A stretch of 64,000 nt of DNA from Caldilineaceae bacterium (GCA_022821545.1 JAJEDJ010000004.1:62001-126000); one strand, 5' to 3'. Positions 41,825-51,153 are shown, counted from the stretch's first letter. Notes: generated from the letters alone by a model not told the origin. Made by a program: numbers and translations.

Positions 41825-43954
41825 TCAGAGCAAGAGCCACAGCAGACCGGCGAACAGAGAACTGAGTACGACGGCCAGGGCGATGGCAAGCCACAAGCGT
41901 ACTGCGCTAATGCCCTCTATGTGGTTCGTCAGCCGCTGCGGCGGTTCCGTCAGCCCAAGCAGCCACACCCGCTGCGGGGACGCGTCGCCTGGCAGTTCGC
42001 CCATCACGACTTGCACAGTGCTGTCGGTGACAAGCCGCCGCCAGCGGCCCGCTTCCAGCCGGTGTTGGGCCGCTCGCAGAGATTGACGGATTTCCAGCGC
42101 GGCGGCTTCGGCGCGATTCAACGCGGTTGCAGACGCGGTTTCGTTCTCGATTGCAGCAGCCTCTCTGTCCAGGGAAGCTGCCATACTGTGCCATTGGTCT
42201 CCGACCGGTCGAAAGTCCACATCGATCGTCTGTGTAGTCCGCCGCCACAGGAGTTGGGATTCCTGCCGCGTCTCCTGCTCCGTCGTCAGTAAGACGCTGC
42301 GCAACAGCGCCCAGTCCGGCAATTGGGGCGTATTCCGGGCCAGAAGCCGGCGTTTGGCGGCGTCGAGCTGGTCCAGTTGGATGAGAAACCCGTTCGCGTC
42401 CACGGTCAGTGCTGCATTGTCCGCCCCGGAAGCCGACCAGGAATTCATCAGAGTGTTCAGAGCGCTCTCGCCATCGACCCGCCTCTGGAAGATGGGGCGC
42501 GCCAGGGCAGTGATGGACATGTCGTTCCGGTTCACTGTAACCGTAATCTGCCAATTGGCAAAAAGTGTGCGGTACTCCGGTTGGGGCAGGGTCTCCCCGG
42601 TCAGAAACTCTTCACCTACCAGCTTTACTGCGGCCTCTTCATTGCCATCCTGCAACTGTTGCAGAACTTCGTGCAGCAGGATGGCCCGGCGTTCATCTTC
42701 CAGGGTAGCGGGATCGACGACATCGGCGGGCAGACGAGCCAATCTTTCGGTCAACAGGAAGGCCCGGGGCCAGTTTTCCTGCAAGCGGGCCGTCCGCAAC
42801 TGCTGCTGGAGACCCTGGGCCACCCAGCTTTGCAGCTCCGTGCGGGTTGGCCCTTGCGGCGTAGCCGGGAGAGCCTTTTCCGCTTCCGCCACCATAAGCG
42901 CGACATAGACGCTATCGACGGAGCCATCTGAGGCAATTGCGCGCTTGCGATAGAGCGCTGCCAGCCGGTAACGCACTGCGGCAAGGACGGTTTCGGGCCG
43001 GGCGCGTTCTTCGCCCAACTGCAGCGCTTGCGTGTAGGCGGCCAGGGCCTGTTCATAAAAACGGTCGCGAGACGCGGTGCGGAGGGTCGGGGCCTGGTGC
43101 AGTTGCGCGTACAGATCCCCCAGCCACTGCATTGATTCCAGATCGTTTTGGGCGCGTATCGCGTTCCGGGCGTCTTGAATCTCCCGAATCCATTGCGGAT
43201 GCAGGGCCTGAAAGTGGACGTCAGTTGTGGGCGGCCGCTCCTCGTGCAGCCATTCCAAGCGGCCGGCGCGCATTTTCCAACCGCGCGGGGAAACCAGCAG
43301 CCAACTGTTCGAGGGGGCCAGCCACTGGTCCAAGCCGGCAAAATCGATCGTTACACGCCAACCGCTGATCGCGCTGGGCCAGGCCAGAAGCTCAGATATT
43401 GGGTAGTGGAAGTCGAAGGTCTGCGCGGCGGCGAGGGGTAGATCGTAGCGCAGGATGAGGCGGCGGCGGGCGTCCGCGTCAAACCGTGCCTGAACGCTCT
43501 GCCCCACCGTTTGACCGGCGGATTGGAGGGCGAGAGGCTGTCCATCGAGGGTCACGGCGATGTTGCGTGGGAGGGGACGCTTGGCGGCGGCGGCGTCTGC
43601 AGGCTGCACGACGAGCAGGGTCGCTGTGATGGCCTCGTCTTCCTCATTGTGGAGGCGGTATGAGGCTTCAATTTGCAGTGTCAGCGAGCGGCCGTCAACG
43701 GTTGAGACGCGAACGTCCAGAGTGTGTGTTAGGAGAACCAGCGATGTCTCAAGGGCAGGTTGCAGGAGCAGATGCGATGCAACCGCAGATTCTGATTGGA
43801 GTCCTGGTTGAGGGAGGCGGGTTTCAAGCGAAGGCGCGGCCAACAGTGGGTCGCGGGCGTAGGACAGGGAGATAGCACAACAAAAGATACAGAATAAAAA
43901 CCGGCAAAGAAAAGTTGCGATCTTAGGCCACTCTTGATATGATGTCATGCGCAT
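41825..43954 (-). CDS. Large secreted protein with C-terminal membrane anchor, function unknown
   Basis: The product is 709 residues from ATG 43954 (GGGTGA eight bases upstream). It has a signal-like segment (FLCRFLFCIFCCAISLSYAR) and a final hydrophobic helix LWLAIALAVVLSSLFAGLLW at the very end, with almost no cytosolic tail. The first part is beta-rich (TLQIEASYRLHNEEDEAITA; FDFHYPISELLAWPSAISGW). The middle is alpha-helical with TPR-like spacing (YEQALAAYTQALQLGEERAR), and the rest is mixed. I know no named family. It precedes the transglutaminase-core gene on the same strand, so the two may work together at the outer face of the membrane. Confidence 0.75.
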   Translation of the reverse strand: MRMTSYQEWPKIATFLCRFLFCIFCCAISLSYARDPLLAAPSLETRLPQPGLQSESAVASHLLLQPALETSLVLLTHTLDVRVSTVDGRSLTLQIEASYRLHNEEDEAITATLLVVQPADAAAAKRPLPRNIAVTLDGQPLALQSAGQTVGQSVQARFDADARRRLILRYDLPLAAAQTFDFHYPISELLAWPSAISGWRVTIDFAGLDQWLAPSNSWLLVSPRGWKMRAGRLEWLHEERPPTTDVHFQALHPQWIREIQDARNAIRAQNDLESMQWLGDLYAQLHQAPTLRTASRDRFYEQALAAYTQALQLGEERARPETVLAAVRYRLAALYRKRAIASDGSVDSVYVALMVAEAEKALPATPQGPTRTELQSWVAQGLQQQLRTARLQENWPRAFLLTERLARLPADVVDPATLEDERRAILLHEVLQQLQDGNEEAAVKLVGEEFLTGETLPQPEYRTLFANWQITVTVNRNDMSITALARPIFQRRVDGESALNTLMNSWSASGADNAALTVDANGFLIQLDQLDAAKRRLLARNTPQLPDWALLRSVLLTTEQETRQESQLLWRRTTQTIDVDFRPVGDQWHSMAASLDREAAAIENETASATALNRAEAAALEIRQSLRAAQHRLEAGRWRRLVTDSTVQVVMGELPGDASPQRVWLLGLTEPPQRLTNHIEGISAVRLWLAIALAVVLSSLFAGLLWLLL

Positions 43955-44033
43955 AAAAAGATTCACCCTTTGGCCGAGCAGGGTGATTGCATGTGGAGAT
44001 CTCGCACTTCTGTTGTGCGCAGTCAGAGTGCAT

Positions 44034-44336
44034 ATGGTACGTCTGTTGATGCAGTGGGACATCAAAATGGGCCATGAGCAACCCTATTTTGAGTTTGTCA
44101 TGCGCGAATATGCACCGGGACTGATGCGGTTGGGAATCAACCCCGCCGAAGTTTGGTATACCATCTATGGAAACGGCCCGCAAATGCTAACAATAGGCGA
44201 AGTCTCTGATTTGGAACGACTCCAAGCAGTTCTGCAGAGCGAAACTTGGCAGGATTTGCACAGAGGACTATTGAAGCACGTAACAAACTACAATCAGAGG
44301 GTTGTAGAGGACAATAGCCGCACTTTTCAACTATAG
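44034..44336 (+). CDS. Small dimeric alpha/beta-barrel-like protein
   Basis: The product is 100 residues from ATG 44034 ([20 protein letters not shown]). An upstream ATG at 43947 would overlap the divergent gene's start and adds an unlikely extension. The pattern of a strand, a helix containing [20 protein letters not shown], then [20 protein letters not shown] and a second helix resembles NIPSNAP/ferredoxin-like dimeric barrel proteins. The function is unknown. It starts 80 bases from the divergent 709-residue protein gene and is followed by an HTH gene on the same strand. Confidence 0.7.
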   Translation: MVRLLMQWDIKMGHEQPYFEFVMREYAPGLMRLGINPAEVWYTIYGNGPQMLTIGEVSDLERLQAVLQSETWQDLHRGLLKHVTNYNQRVVEDNSRTFQL

Positions 44337-44403
44337 GGAAAGGATTTGTTCGCCGCCCCGTTCCAGGCGGGCAGTTGCCAGCGGACAAAAATGGAGACAA
44401 TTC

Positions 44404-44922
44404 ATGGCACTTTATGTTCGAAAATTGGAGGAGGAAGAGTGGGAAGAGTTGGAGCGCGTTATCCAGAGTATGGAGAACGACGTTTCGATTCAACGCCTGA
44501 TGATCATCCTCCTGTCTGCTCAGGGCCACAAGGTCCAGGAAATCAGCCGCGAAGTCGATCTGCATCCAATCAACGTGCGGAAGTGGATCCATCGCTACAA
44601 TAGACATGGCCTCGATGGTTTGCGCAGCGGAAAATCGCCCGGCCGCCCTCCTGTGTTTACGGCGGCGCAACGGAAGACGATCGTTGACCTCGCCTCTGCC
44701 GATCCGCCCTCACTGAATTTGCCGTTCCCTCAGTGGTCGCTGCAGCGGTTGCGCAAATACCTGATCGACTACGAAGTCGTAGACCAGATCTCCGTGGAAA
44801 CTATCCGTCAGATTTTGCGAGCGCATGGCATTCAATCCCGTCTGATGGGTAGCCAGCACCGGGGTGAACGCAAAAGGACGCACGAGGAAACCCGGCGCAG
44901 TTCAGGAAACTCCGATCAGTAG
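44404..44922 (+). CDS. IS630-type transposase N-terminal HTH region (truncated or domesticated)
   Basis: The 172-residue product contains a helix-turn-helix, [20 protein letters not shown] through [20 protein letters not shown], a GRPPVF linker, and a second winged HTH ([33 protein letters not shown]), exactly the DNA-binding half of IS630-family transposases. The DDE nuclease domain that should follow is absent: the frame ends with a hydrophilic tail, and the sequence beyond it is a hairpin and then a convergent gene. It is either a decayed transposase fragment or a DNA-binding protein derived from one. The intact frame favours the second or a recent truncation. No inverted terminal repeats were found. 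Confidence 0.75.
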   Translation: MALYVRKLEEEEWEELERVIQSMENDVSIQRLMIILLSAQGHKVQEISREVDLHPINVRKWIHRYNRHGLDGLRSGKSPGRPPVFTAAQRKTIVDLASADPPSLNLPFPQWSLQRLRKYLIDYEVVDQISVETIRQILRAHGIQSRLMGSQHRGERKRTHEETRRSSGNSDQ

Positions 44923-44940
44923 TTCTCGGTACCGTGATCA

Positions 44941-44983
44941 GCGGCTCGTGAAGCAGTTTGGATGGTGGTGTCTCACGAGCCGC
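44941..44983. terminator. Hairpin at convergent gene ends
   Basis: Arms GCGGCTCGTGA (44941-44951) and TCACGAGCCGC (44973-44983) pair over 11 base pairs. The right arm includes the stop codon of the minus-strand dehydrogenase gene, and the left arm lies 19 bases after the HTH gene. No T tract is present; it may be a bidirectional transcript-end structure. Confidence 0.45.
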
Positions 44984-46247
44984 GCTTCACTACGAAGCGG
45001 GTATCGACCAGTATGGCCGCGCCGTGCGCGATAGACGACCAGTCGTAAACACTGTGCGCGGTGGCGATCACCACACAGTCGGCTTTCCGAACCTCTCCTT
45101 CAAGATCAGTGACCGCGGTAAGCGGAACACCCATCTCCGCCAAAGACAGAATGTAAGGGTCGTGGTACGCGGCCTGCGCGCCCTTTTGGAGGAGTCGTTG
45201 CAGGATATCGACGACCGGTGACTCGCGCGCGTCGGCGACGTCGGCCTTATAGGCCGCGCCCAGTACCAGGACGCGGCTGCCTTTCACAGCCTTGCCGGCA
45301 TCGTTGAGGGCATCCTGCACCTTCTGCACCCAAAAGCGCGGCATTTCGGCGTTGATCCGGCCGGCCAGCTCGATGAAGCGGGCAGTGGCATTGAGCGACC
45401 TCATTTTCCAAGCGAGAAAGTGGGGGTCGACGGGAATACAAGGGCCTCCTACCCCCGGTCCCGGCGTGAACCTGGTAAAACCGAAGGGTTTGGTTGCGGC
45501 CGCCTCCAGTACCTCCCAACAGTCCAACCCCAATCGGTCGCACATCAGCAGTAGTTCATTGGCCAAAGAGATGTTGATGAATCGGTAGGTATTTTCGAAC
45601 AGTTTGGCCATCTCCGCGGCGGACGGCGAGGAGACGGGCACAAGCGTTTCGAAGACCTGTCCGTAGTAGGCCTGCACCGCGGCAAGGCAGTTTTCGGTCG
45701 CGCCGGCTACGATCTTGGGCGTGGTGCGGATGGTCCAGTCGGTGCGTCCTGGGTCAACGCGTTCGGGCGAAAAGGCGACAAAGAACTCCTGGCCCACCCG
45801 CCATCCATGCGGTTGGGCGGCGGCTTCGAGGAGGGGCAGCAGCAGTTCAGTCGTGGTGCCGGGATAGGAAGTGGATTCGAGGACCACGACCAGGCCCGGA
45901 TGCAGATGGCGGGCGATCTCCCGGCCACTGGCGAGAATGGAGGAAACGTCCGGCTGCCCTGTACGGTCGAGCGGTGTGGGCAGGCAGATTGAAACCGCAT
46001 CGCACTGGTTGAGAGCGGCGTAGTCGCCGGTCGCGCGCAGGCGTCCCGCCTGGGCGGTCAAGTCGGCGTCGGCAACGTCGGCGATGTAGGAGCGCCCCTG
46101 ATTGACGGCTTCGATTTTGGTCGGGTCCAGGTCGATGCCGACGACTTTGTATCCGGATGCGGCCAGGGCGACGGCCAGAGGCAGACCCACGTAGCCAAGC
46201 CCGATGACGGCAACGCGCGCGGTACGGTTGTGAAAGCGATCGAACAC
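44973..46247 (-). CDS. Nucleotide-sugar dehydrogenase (UDP-N-acetyl-hexosamine / UDP-glucose type)
   Basis: The product is 424 residues from GTG 46247, which has AAGGAG ten bases upstream. The open frame extends further, but that part overlaps thyX and is Pro/Ser-rich shadow. The NAD loop is RVAVIGLGYVGLPLAVALAA; then come SICLPTPLDRTGQPD, VVVLESTSYPGTTTELLLPL, FSPERVDPGRTDW, the catalytic Lys region EMAKLFENTYRFINISLANE and the catalytic Cys in GPGVGGPCIPVDPHFL. Such enzymes oxidise the C6 alcohol of UDP-sugars to uronic acids for surface polysaccharides. The VDPGR and CIPVDPH motifs favour the WbpA/UDP-HexNAc branch. It follows thyX by 64 bases. Confidence 0.92.
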   Translation of the reverse strand: MFDRFHNRTARVAVIGLGYVGLPLAVALAASGYKVVGIDLDPTKIEAVNQGRSYIADVADADLTAQAGRLRATGDYAALNQCDAVSICLPTPLDRTGQPDVSSILASGREIARHLHPGLVVVLESTSYPGTTTELLLPLLEAAAQPHGWRVGQEFFVAFSPERVDPGRTDWTIRTTPKIVAGATENCLAAVQAYYGQVFETLVPVSSPSAAEMAKLFENTYRFINISLANELLLMCDRLGLDCWEVLEAAATKPFGFTRFTPGPGVGGPCIPVDPHFLAWKMRSLNATARFIELAGRINAEMPRFWVQKVQDALNDAGKAVKGSRVLVLGAAYKADVADARESPVVDILQRLLQKGAQAAYHDPYILSLAEMGVPLTAVTDLEGEVRKADCVVIATAHSVYDWSSIAHGAAILVDTRFVVKRGS

Positions 46248-46311
46248 GGTCAGCGCGCTCCTTGCGGGCAGGGGATCATTGGCAGGGGTCACTGGCAGCT
46301 GTCCGGCGGAG

Positions 46312-47403
46312 TCAGGTGGATGCGGGGAATTTCTCCCGGTAGACGTCCCAGTGTTCCTGAAAGACGGCGGGAGCGACGGTGTAGAGCATTTCCAACACGA
46401 GCTGGCCGAGGCGGCGGATCTCCCACTGGGCGGCTTTGTCGACGGCGCGCAGCCAGAGGAAGTGGCTCCAGGCGGCAAAGTTCATGCTGGTGACGATGCG
46501 GGTCTCGGCGGCGTTGGGCAGGAGAAAACGGGCGTCCTCTTTGCGAATGCCCATCTCTCGTAACTCCTGGTAGGTTTGCTGGAGATAGGCCCAGGCTTCG
46601 CTCAGTTTGGCCTGGGCTTCTTCGTTTCCCTGAATAGCCGGAGGAACAACCGCGCTCCATTCGCCCTTGTCTAACGATACGTACCTCTGGCTCTCCTGGC
46701 TGAAGCTGGCCAGACGGTGGCGCACCAGTTGGTGGGTGCAGGCGCGGCTGATCCCTTCGAAGAAAAATGTAGCCGCCCCATGATGGAGTTGGGCCTCGGC
46801 ATCGTCGATCCCGGGCTGGGTGAAGGCGAGGAGCGTCACCCGCAAGGAGCCCTCCTCGCGCGGGCGCAGGCAGGACGTGTCTACAGCAAGTGCGGGCATG
46901 GAAGGCAGTGGCGGGACGGCGGCAGGTTCCGCGGGCCTGGCGCCGTTACCGCTTGGGATGTCGGCGGCAAATTCAGCGTATACTTTGGGTGCGATCGATT
47001 GCATGTATGGCAATGCCTGTAGTGCGATCCCTCGGCGGAAGAAGTCCAGCCAGACGCGCGTGTTGGCGCTTACGAGCCAGCTGCCGTCGGCCTCCTGCGT
47101 CACTTCGCAGTGTCGGTTGAGCATACGCCAGCGGAGCGGCTCTTCGCTGTTGCGCACGCGCACCGTGGCCACGATGTGCTCGATGATATCCTCGTGGCCT
47201 TCCTTAACGCGGTTGACAATAAACCGCGGCGCGGCGCCCATGCGGTGGGTGCTGCGATAGCAGACGCGGCCGGCATACTCGATCACATTTTCAGGATAGG
47301 TGCTGGCGCCGTTCCAGATGGTTGCCAGATCGCTCATTTCGAGCAGATCGGCGGGATCGAGGGCCGGATTGGCTTGGGAGTAGGCGACGAGTTCGATGTT
47401 CAT
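46312..47403 (-). CDS. thyX: FAD-dependent thymidylate synthase ThyX, enlarged with an apparent internal duplication
   Basis: The product is 363 residues from ATG 47403. It makes dTMP from dUMP using methylene-folate and FADH2. The ThyX signature RHRxxSxxxxSxR is present as [14 protein letters not shown] (near residue 240), preceded by [15 protein letters not shown], and the C-terminal nucleotide-binding part reads [20 protein letters not shown] and [20 protein letters not shown]. Typical ThyX is about 220-250 residues. Here an N-terminal block of about 180 residues contains a second, degenerate set: [47 protein letters not shown] where RHR...S would be, and [14 protein letters not shown]. 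No thyA was seen in the window. Confidence 0.93.
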   Translation of the reverse strand: MNIELVAYSQANPALDPADLLEMSDLATIWNGASTYPENVIEYAGRVCYRSTHRMGAAPRFIVNRVKEGHEDIIEHIVATVRVRNSEEPLRWRMLNRHCEVTQEADGSWLVSANTRVWLDFFRRGIALQALPYMQSIAPKVYAEFAADIPSGNGARPAEPAAVPPLPSMPALAVDTSCLRPREEGSLRVTLLAFTQPGIDDAEAQLHHGAATFFFEGISRACTHQLVRHRLASFSQESQRYVSLDKGEWSAVVPPAIQGNEEAQAKLSEAWAYLQQTYQELREMGIRKEDARFLLPNAAETRIVTSMNFAAWSHFLWLRAVDKAAQWEIRRLGQLVLEMLYTVAPAVFQEHWDVYREKFPAST

Positions 47404-47603
47404 GATTCCTGTCGTTTCCAAAAAGGGGATGCTGGCACTGCAAGAAATGTTAGAACGGTAGTTGCCTCCCTCAAACCCTTACGGCTTGGCATAGACAACG
47501 AACCACTGACGTATCTCCCACCCCCAAGAAACGGAAAGTCAACGGTAGCCACATCGTAGACGAATTGTCCTGCAAGCATTGGATTTCTCTGAAATTCGGT
47601 GAC

Positions 47604-48326
47604 TCAGTTACCCCCCAGAAAGGCCCGGCGGACGTCGCGGTTATCGAGGAGAGCCTGGGCTTCGCCTTCATAGGCGTTGCGGCCCAGTTCGAGCACGTAG
47701 CCGCGGTGGCTGGCTTCAAGGCCCTGGCGGGCGTTCTGCTCGATCATGAGGACGGTGAGGCCGATCTCGTCGTTGAGGCGCCGGATGTTTTCGAAGATCA
47801 TGCGGGTGATAAGGGGGGAGAGTCCGGCGCTCGGTTCGTCCATCATCACGATCTTGGGCTCCAGCATGAGGGCACGGCCGATCTCGAGCATACGCTGCTC
47901 GCCGCCGGACATGGTGCCGGCCATCTGGCTGCGGCGCTCCGCCAGGCGCGGGAACAGCTCGAAGATGTACTGGATGCGCCGGTGGATGCGCGCCTGGTCG
48001 TTTTCGAGATACATGCCCATTTCCAGGTTTTCCATAACCGTCATCTGCGGGAAGACGCTGCGCAGCTGGGGCACGATGGAGATTCCGGCGCTGAGGACGT
48101 CCTGCGGGCGGGCGTTGGTGATCTCCTGCCCGTTGAAGTGGACGGCGCCCAGGCGCACACTGACAAAGCCGTAGATTGCCTTGAAGACGGTCGATTTGCC
48201 GGCGCCGTTGGGGCCGATGACGCAGACGATCTCGCCGGGATGCACAGCCAGCGAGACGCCCTTCAGGATATCGAAATCCTGATAGCCGGCATAGACGTCT
48301 TCGACGGCGAGGAGAGGGGCAGACAT
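47604..48326 (-). CDS. livF: Branched-chain amino-acid-type ABC ATPase LivF
   Basis: The 240-residue ATPase has Walker A IGPNGAGKSTVFKAI (near residues 38-50), Q-loop IVPQLRSVFP, signature MSGGEQRMLEIGRALML and Walker B KIVMMDEPSAGLSPL. The short length and the LSPLITRMIFENIRRL region fit LivF, one of the two cytosolic ATPases of hydrophobic amino acid importers (HAAT family). It is the last gene of the livKHMGF operon. An 86-base spacer with a clear heptamer repeat (48331-48350) separates it from livG. Confidence 0.94.
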   Translation of the reverse strand: MSAPLLAVEDVYAGYQDFDILKGVSLAVHPGEIVCVIGPNGAGKSTVFKAIYGFVSVRLGAVHFNGQEITNARPQDVLSAGISIVPQLRSVFPQMTVMENLEMGMYLENDQARIHRRIQYIFELFPRLAERRSQMAGTMSGGEQRMLEIGRALMLEPKIVMMDEPSAGLSPLITRMIFENIRRLNDEIGLTVLMIEQNARQGLEASHRGYVLELGRNAYEGEAQALLDNRDVRRAFLGGN

Positions 48327-48328
48327 TG

Positions 48329-48352
48329 GTTCAGTGGTCAGTGGTCAGTAGC
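48329..48352. repeat. Heptamer intergenic repeat, best-preserved copy
   Basis: The plus strand reads TCAGTGGTCAGTGGTCAGTA at 48331-48350, about two and a half direct copies of a 7-base AGTGGTC unit, in the livG-livF spacer. Related degenerate copies occur at 598-642, 13346-13371, 14270-14303, 21450-21485, 22789-22805 and 59868-59895. Confidence 0.7.
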
Positions 48353-48412
48353 TTCAGCGGCTGCGGTGACAAGGGGATGGCCATAGATGAACGGGCGCCC
48401 TCTCTCTTGGAA

Positions 48413-49162
48413 TCAGGCTCCGAAGTAGGCGTCGATAACGGCTTCGTTTTGCAGGATTTCCAGGGGGGCGCCTTCGGCCAGCTTTTCGCCGTAGTTGAGT
48501 ACGTAGACCCGGCTGCAGAGATCGGCGATGAAGTTGATGTTGTGCTCGATCAGGAGGAAGGTCTTCCCCTGGGCGTTGAGTGTGCGGATGCGATCTTTGA
48601 TCGTTTCGATCAGGGTTGGATTGACGCCGGAGGTGGCTTCGTCCAGCAGCAGGATATCGGGGTCGGGCATCAGGGCCATGCCGATCTCGAGCAGGCGGCG
48701 CTGTCCGCCGGACAGACGGCCCGCCTCCTCATCAGCCAGATGCTCGATCTGGAGGAATTCGAGCAGTTGACGGGCGCGGTGGGCGGTACTGGCAGGGCTG
48801 GGCCGCAGCATGCGCCAGAGCGATGTATCCCGCCACTGGTGACTGATCAGCATGTTTCGGAGAACGGTCATCTTTCGATAGACGCGCACAGATTGGAAGG
48901 TGCGCGTCAGCCCCATTCTGGCGACCTGATAGGGGCGCGCGCCCGTCACGTCGCGCCCCTTGAAAAACACCTGTCCGCCGTCGATCTTCTGCAGACGGCT
49001 CAAGCAGTCAAAGAGGGTGGTTTTGCCGCTGCCGTTTGGCCCGATCAGGCCGACGATCTCGCCGGGGTAGACTGCGAAATCCACATTGTTTACGGCGGCC
49101 AGGCCGCCGAAGAACTTGGAAACGGTGCGCCCTTCCAGCAGGGGCCGGGGGTCAGAGGTCAT
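48413..49162 (-). CDS. livG: Branched-chain amino-acid-type ABC ATPase LivG
   Basis: The 249-residue ATPase has Walker A IGPNGSGKTTLFDCL, signature LSGGQRRLLEIGMALMP, Walker B ILLLDEATSGVNPTLIETIK and the H-loop in FLLIEHNINFIADLCSRVYV. The EHN segment and C-terminal GAPLEILQNEAVIDAYFGA are typical of LivG. It pairs with LivF to drive the LivHM channel. It lies 42 bases after livM. Confidence 0.94.
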   Translation of the reverse strand: MTSDPRPLLEGRTVSKFFGGLAAVNNVDFAVYPGEIVGLIGPNGSGKTTLFDCLSRLQKIDGGQVFFKGRDVTGARPYQVARMGLTRTFQSVRVYRKMTVLRNMLISHQWRDTSLWRMLRPSPASTAHRARQLLEFLQIEHLADEEAGRLSGGQRRLLEIGMALMPDPDILLLDEATSGVNPTLIETIKDRIRTLNAQGKTFLLIEHNINFIADLCSRVYVLNYGEKLAEGAPLEILQNEAVIDAYFGA

Positions 49163-49204
49163 GGTCGCGGTTTACGGCCGGCAGGACACGCTTTTCCATA
49201 TCCA

Positions 49205-50263
49205 CTATCTGCTCCTGCCGACCCGGCTTAGCAGCCGTCCAAGCGACGTGCTGCTGCGGTCACCCAATGTGCCGAGGATTCCCTCCGGCATGAACAGCAC
49301 AATCACGACCAGAAGGAGACCCAATGGGAGCAGATGCACGCCGGACAGATTGCCCCAAAGGAGGTCCTGCAGGAAGTAGATGACGACAGCGCCGAGAGGC
49401 GGGCCCCAGACCGTGCCGAGGCCGCCCAGCATCGACATCATCACCATCTCGACGGTGCGCGCTTCGACAAAGACGACATCGGGATCGATATAGGTGTTCT
49501 GCCAGGCCCAAAACCCGCCGACGATCCCTGTGAAAAAGGCGGCGATCATAAAGGCGGTGATCTTGTGGAGCGTCGTGTTGATGCCGCGCATCTCTGCGCC
49601 GATCTCGTCCTCGCGGATGGCGATCAGGCTCTGCCCGAACTCGCTGCGCTGGATCCACCAGATCAGCGACACGACCAGGCCCATGACTGCCAACATCAGA
49701 TAGTAGTCGCCCAATCGGTTGAGGAGCGGCGGCAGGTTGAGGCCGACGCCGCCACCGGTAATCGGACGCAGCACGCGTGCGATTTCGCGCATCGCCACCA
49801 GGGTGCCGAGCATGGCGATGGAAAAATAGGGTCCTTTGAGGCGCAGGGTCGGCAAGCCTACCAAGAGGGCGAAGAGGGCCGCGGCAAATCCGCTAGCCGG
49901 CAGAGCCTGCCAGAAGCCCCACTCAGGGGAGATCAGAAGAGGGGTTCCGGTTACAAGGATGCCCATGATATAGGCGCCGATGCCGAAGAAGACGGCGTGG
50001 CCGAAGTCGACGTAGCCGGTCATCCCGCCGATCAGATTCCAGTTGGAGGCCAGGGTCACCAGCACAAAGATCTGGCTGCCGACGAACAAGGCGACGCTGG
50101 AGACGCCGGTGTACGGGTACAAGGCCAGAAGGAGCAGCAGCAGCAGCCAGAACGCCAGCCCGGTCCAGCCTGCGAGGAGCGAGTAAACAGGAGCGAAAAA
50201 TGGGAAGGGAGGCTTTTTCTTAGCCTTTTGCGCGATCCTGCTTGCGGGCGGCCCGGTTCCCAT
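49205..50263 (-). CDS. livM: Branched-chain amino-acid-type ABC permease LivM
   Basis: The product is 352 residues from ATG 50263. The frame stays open far upstream, but that part is the shadow of livH. It has about ten hydrophobic segments and family landmarks ASNWNLIGGMTGYVDFGHAV near residue 75, ALFALLVGLPTLRLKGPYFS, GQSLIAIREDEIGAEMRGIN, and MMSMLGGLGTVWGPPLGAVV toward the end. It forms the transport channel with LivH. The start codon overlaps the livH stop by one base (TGATG), indicating translational coupling. Confidence 0.94.
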   Translation of the reverse strand: MGTGPPASRIAQKAKKKPPFPFFAPVYSLLAGWTGLAFWLLLLLLLALYPYTGVSSVALFVGSQIFVLVTLASNWNLIGGMTGYVDFGHAVFFGIGAYIMGILVTGTPLLISPEWGFWQALPASGFAAALFALLVGLPTLRLKGPYFSIAMLGTLVAMREIARVLRPITGGGVGLNLPPLLNRLGDYYLMLAVMGLVVSLIWWIQRSEFGQSLIAIREDEIGAEMRGINTTLHKITAFMIAAFFTGIVGGFWAWQNTYIDPDVVFVEARTVEMVMMSMLGGLGTVWGPPLGAVVIYFLQDLLWGNLSGVHLLPLGLLLVVIVLFMPEGILGTLGDRSSTSLGRLLSRVGRSR

Positions 50264-51153
50264 CACTCTGCCTCCGCGTCGATAGGGCGCAGACCGCCCA
50301 TGAGCCCCTGAGGCCGCACCACCAGGATCAGGACCAGGAGGATGAAGCTGGTGGCGACGCCCAGATTGGTGCCGATGCCCGGCACATAGGTAGAGACGAA
50401 GATTTCGGTGACGCCGAGAACCATGCCTCCCATCAGCGCGCCGGGAATACGTCCCAGACCGCCCAGAGCCGTGATCGTAACCGCCTTCAAGGTGAAGGGC
50501 GGGCCCATAAACGGGAAGATCGCCTGCGTGGGGCTGAGCATGGCGCCGGCGGCTGCGGTCAGGGCGATGCAGATACCGGCCGTAATGGCGTAGACGCGAT
50601 TGATGTCCACGCCGACGATGCGGGCGGCCGTCTTGTTCTGGGCTGCGGCGCGGATCGATTTGCCGAGGCGGGTGCGCTGCAGGAAAAGGTGCAGGCAGAC
50701 CATGATAAACAGGGCTACGCCGAAAATGATGGTCTTGACGATTGGGAAGGTGACTCCCGCCAGCTGCACGGAGCCGTTGTAGGCTACGGCCACATTCCGC
50801 GGGTCCGACGTGAACTGGATTTTGAAGAGATTGGCAATTGCGATCGAGAGGCCGAAGGTGACGAGCAGAGTCATCAGGTGGGGGCGCTCGACGACACGGT
50901 TGATCAGAACGATCTGCAGCAGATAGCCGATCAGGAACATTAAGGGCAGGATCAGCACCAGCGAGGCGAACGGGTCCATGCCGAAAAACCGAAAGAGACC
51001 CCACGCCATGTATGCGCCGATCATGAGAAATTCACCGTGCGCCAGGTTGATCACGCCCATGACGCCCCAGATCACGGAGAACCCCAGCACCATCACGGAG
51101 TAGAAACCGCCGAGCAGCAGCCCGCTGACTAGAGCCTGCAGAAGTTGGTCCAT
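50263..51153 (-). CDS. livH: Branched-chain amino-acid-type ABC permease LivH
   Basis: The product is 296 residues from ATG 51153 (MDQLLQALVSGLLLGGFYSV). The open frame before this point is a non-conserved extension. Landmarks are WGVMGVINLAHGEFLMIGAY, VERPHLMTLLVTFGLSIAIA, AAQNKTAARIVGVDINRVYA and VTITALGGLGRIPGALMGGM. All are typical of the LivH half of HAAT permeases. The ribosome-binding site is weak. It follows the binding-protein gene by 136 bases. Confidence 0.94.
   Translation of the reverse strand: MDQLLQALVSGLLLGGFYSVMVLGFSVIWGVMGVINLAHGEFLMIGAYMAWGLFRFFGMDPFASLVLILPLMFLIGYLLQIVLINRVVERPHLMTLLVTFGLSIAIANLFKIQFTSDPRNVAVAYNGSVQLAGVTFPIVKTIIFGVALFIMVCLHLFLQRTRLGKSIRAAAQNKTAARIVGVDINRVYAITAGICIALTAAAGAMLSPTQAIFPFMGPPFTLKAVTITALGGLGRIPGALMGGMVLGVTEIFVSTYVPGIGTNLGVATSFILLVLILVVRPQGLMGGLRPIDAEAE

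Noticed and set aside
46248..46478. 77-codon upstream extension of the nucleotide-sugar dehydrogenase
   Set aside because: It overlaps the 3' end of thyX, has a low-complexity shadow sequence, and a GTG with a good ribosome-binding site exists at 46247.
50264..51004. N-terminal extension of about 247 codons on the livM frame
   Set aside because: It lies inside livH in another frame, is Arg/Pro-rich, and the true start at 50263 is coupled to the livH stop.
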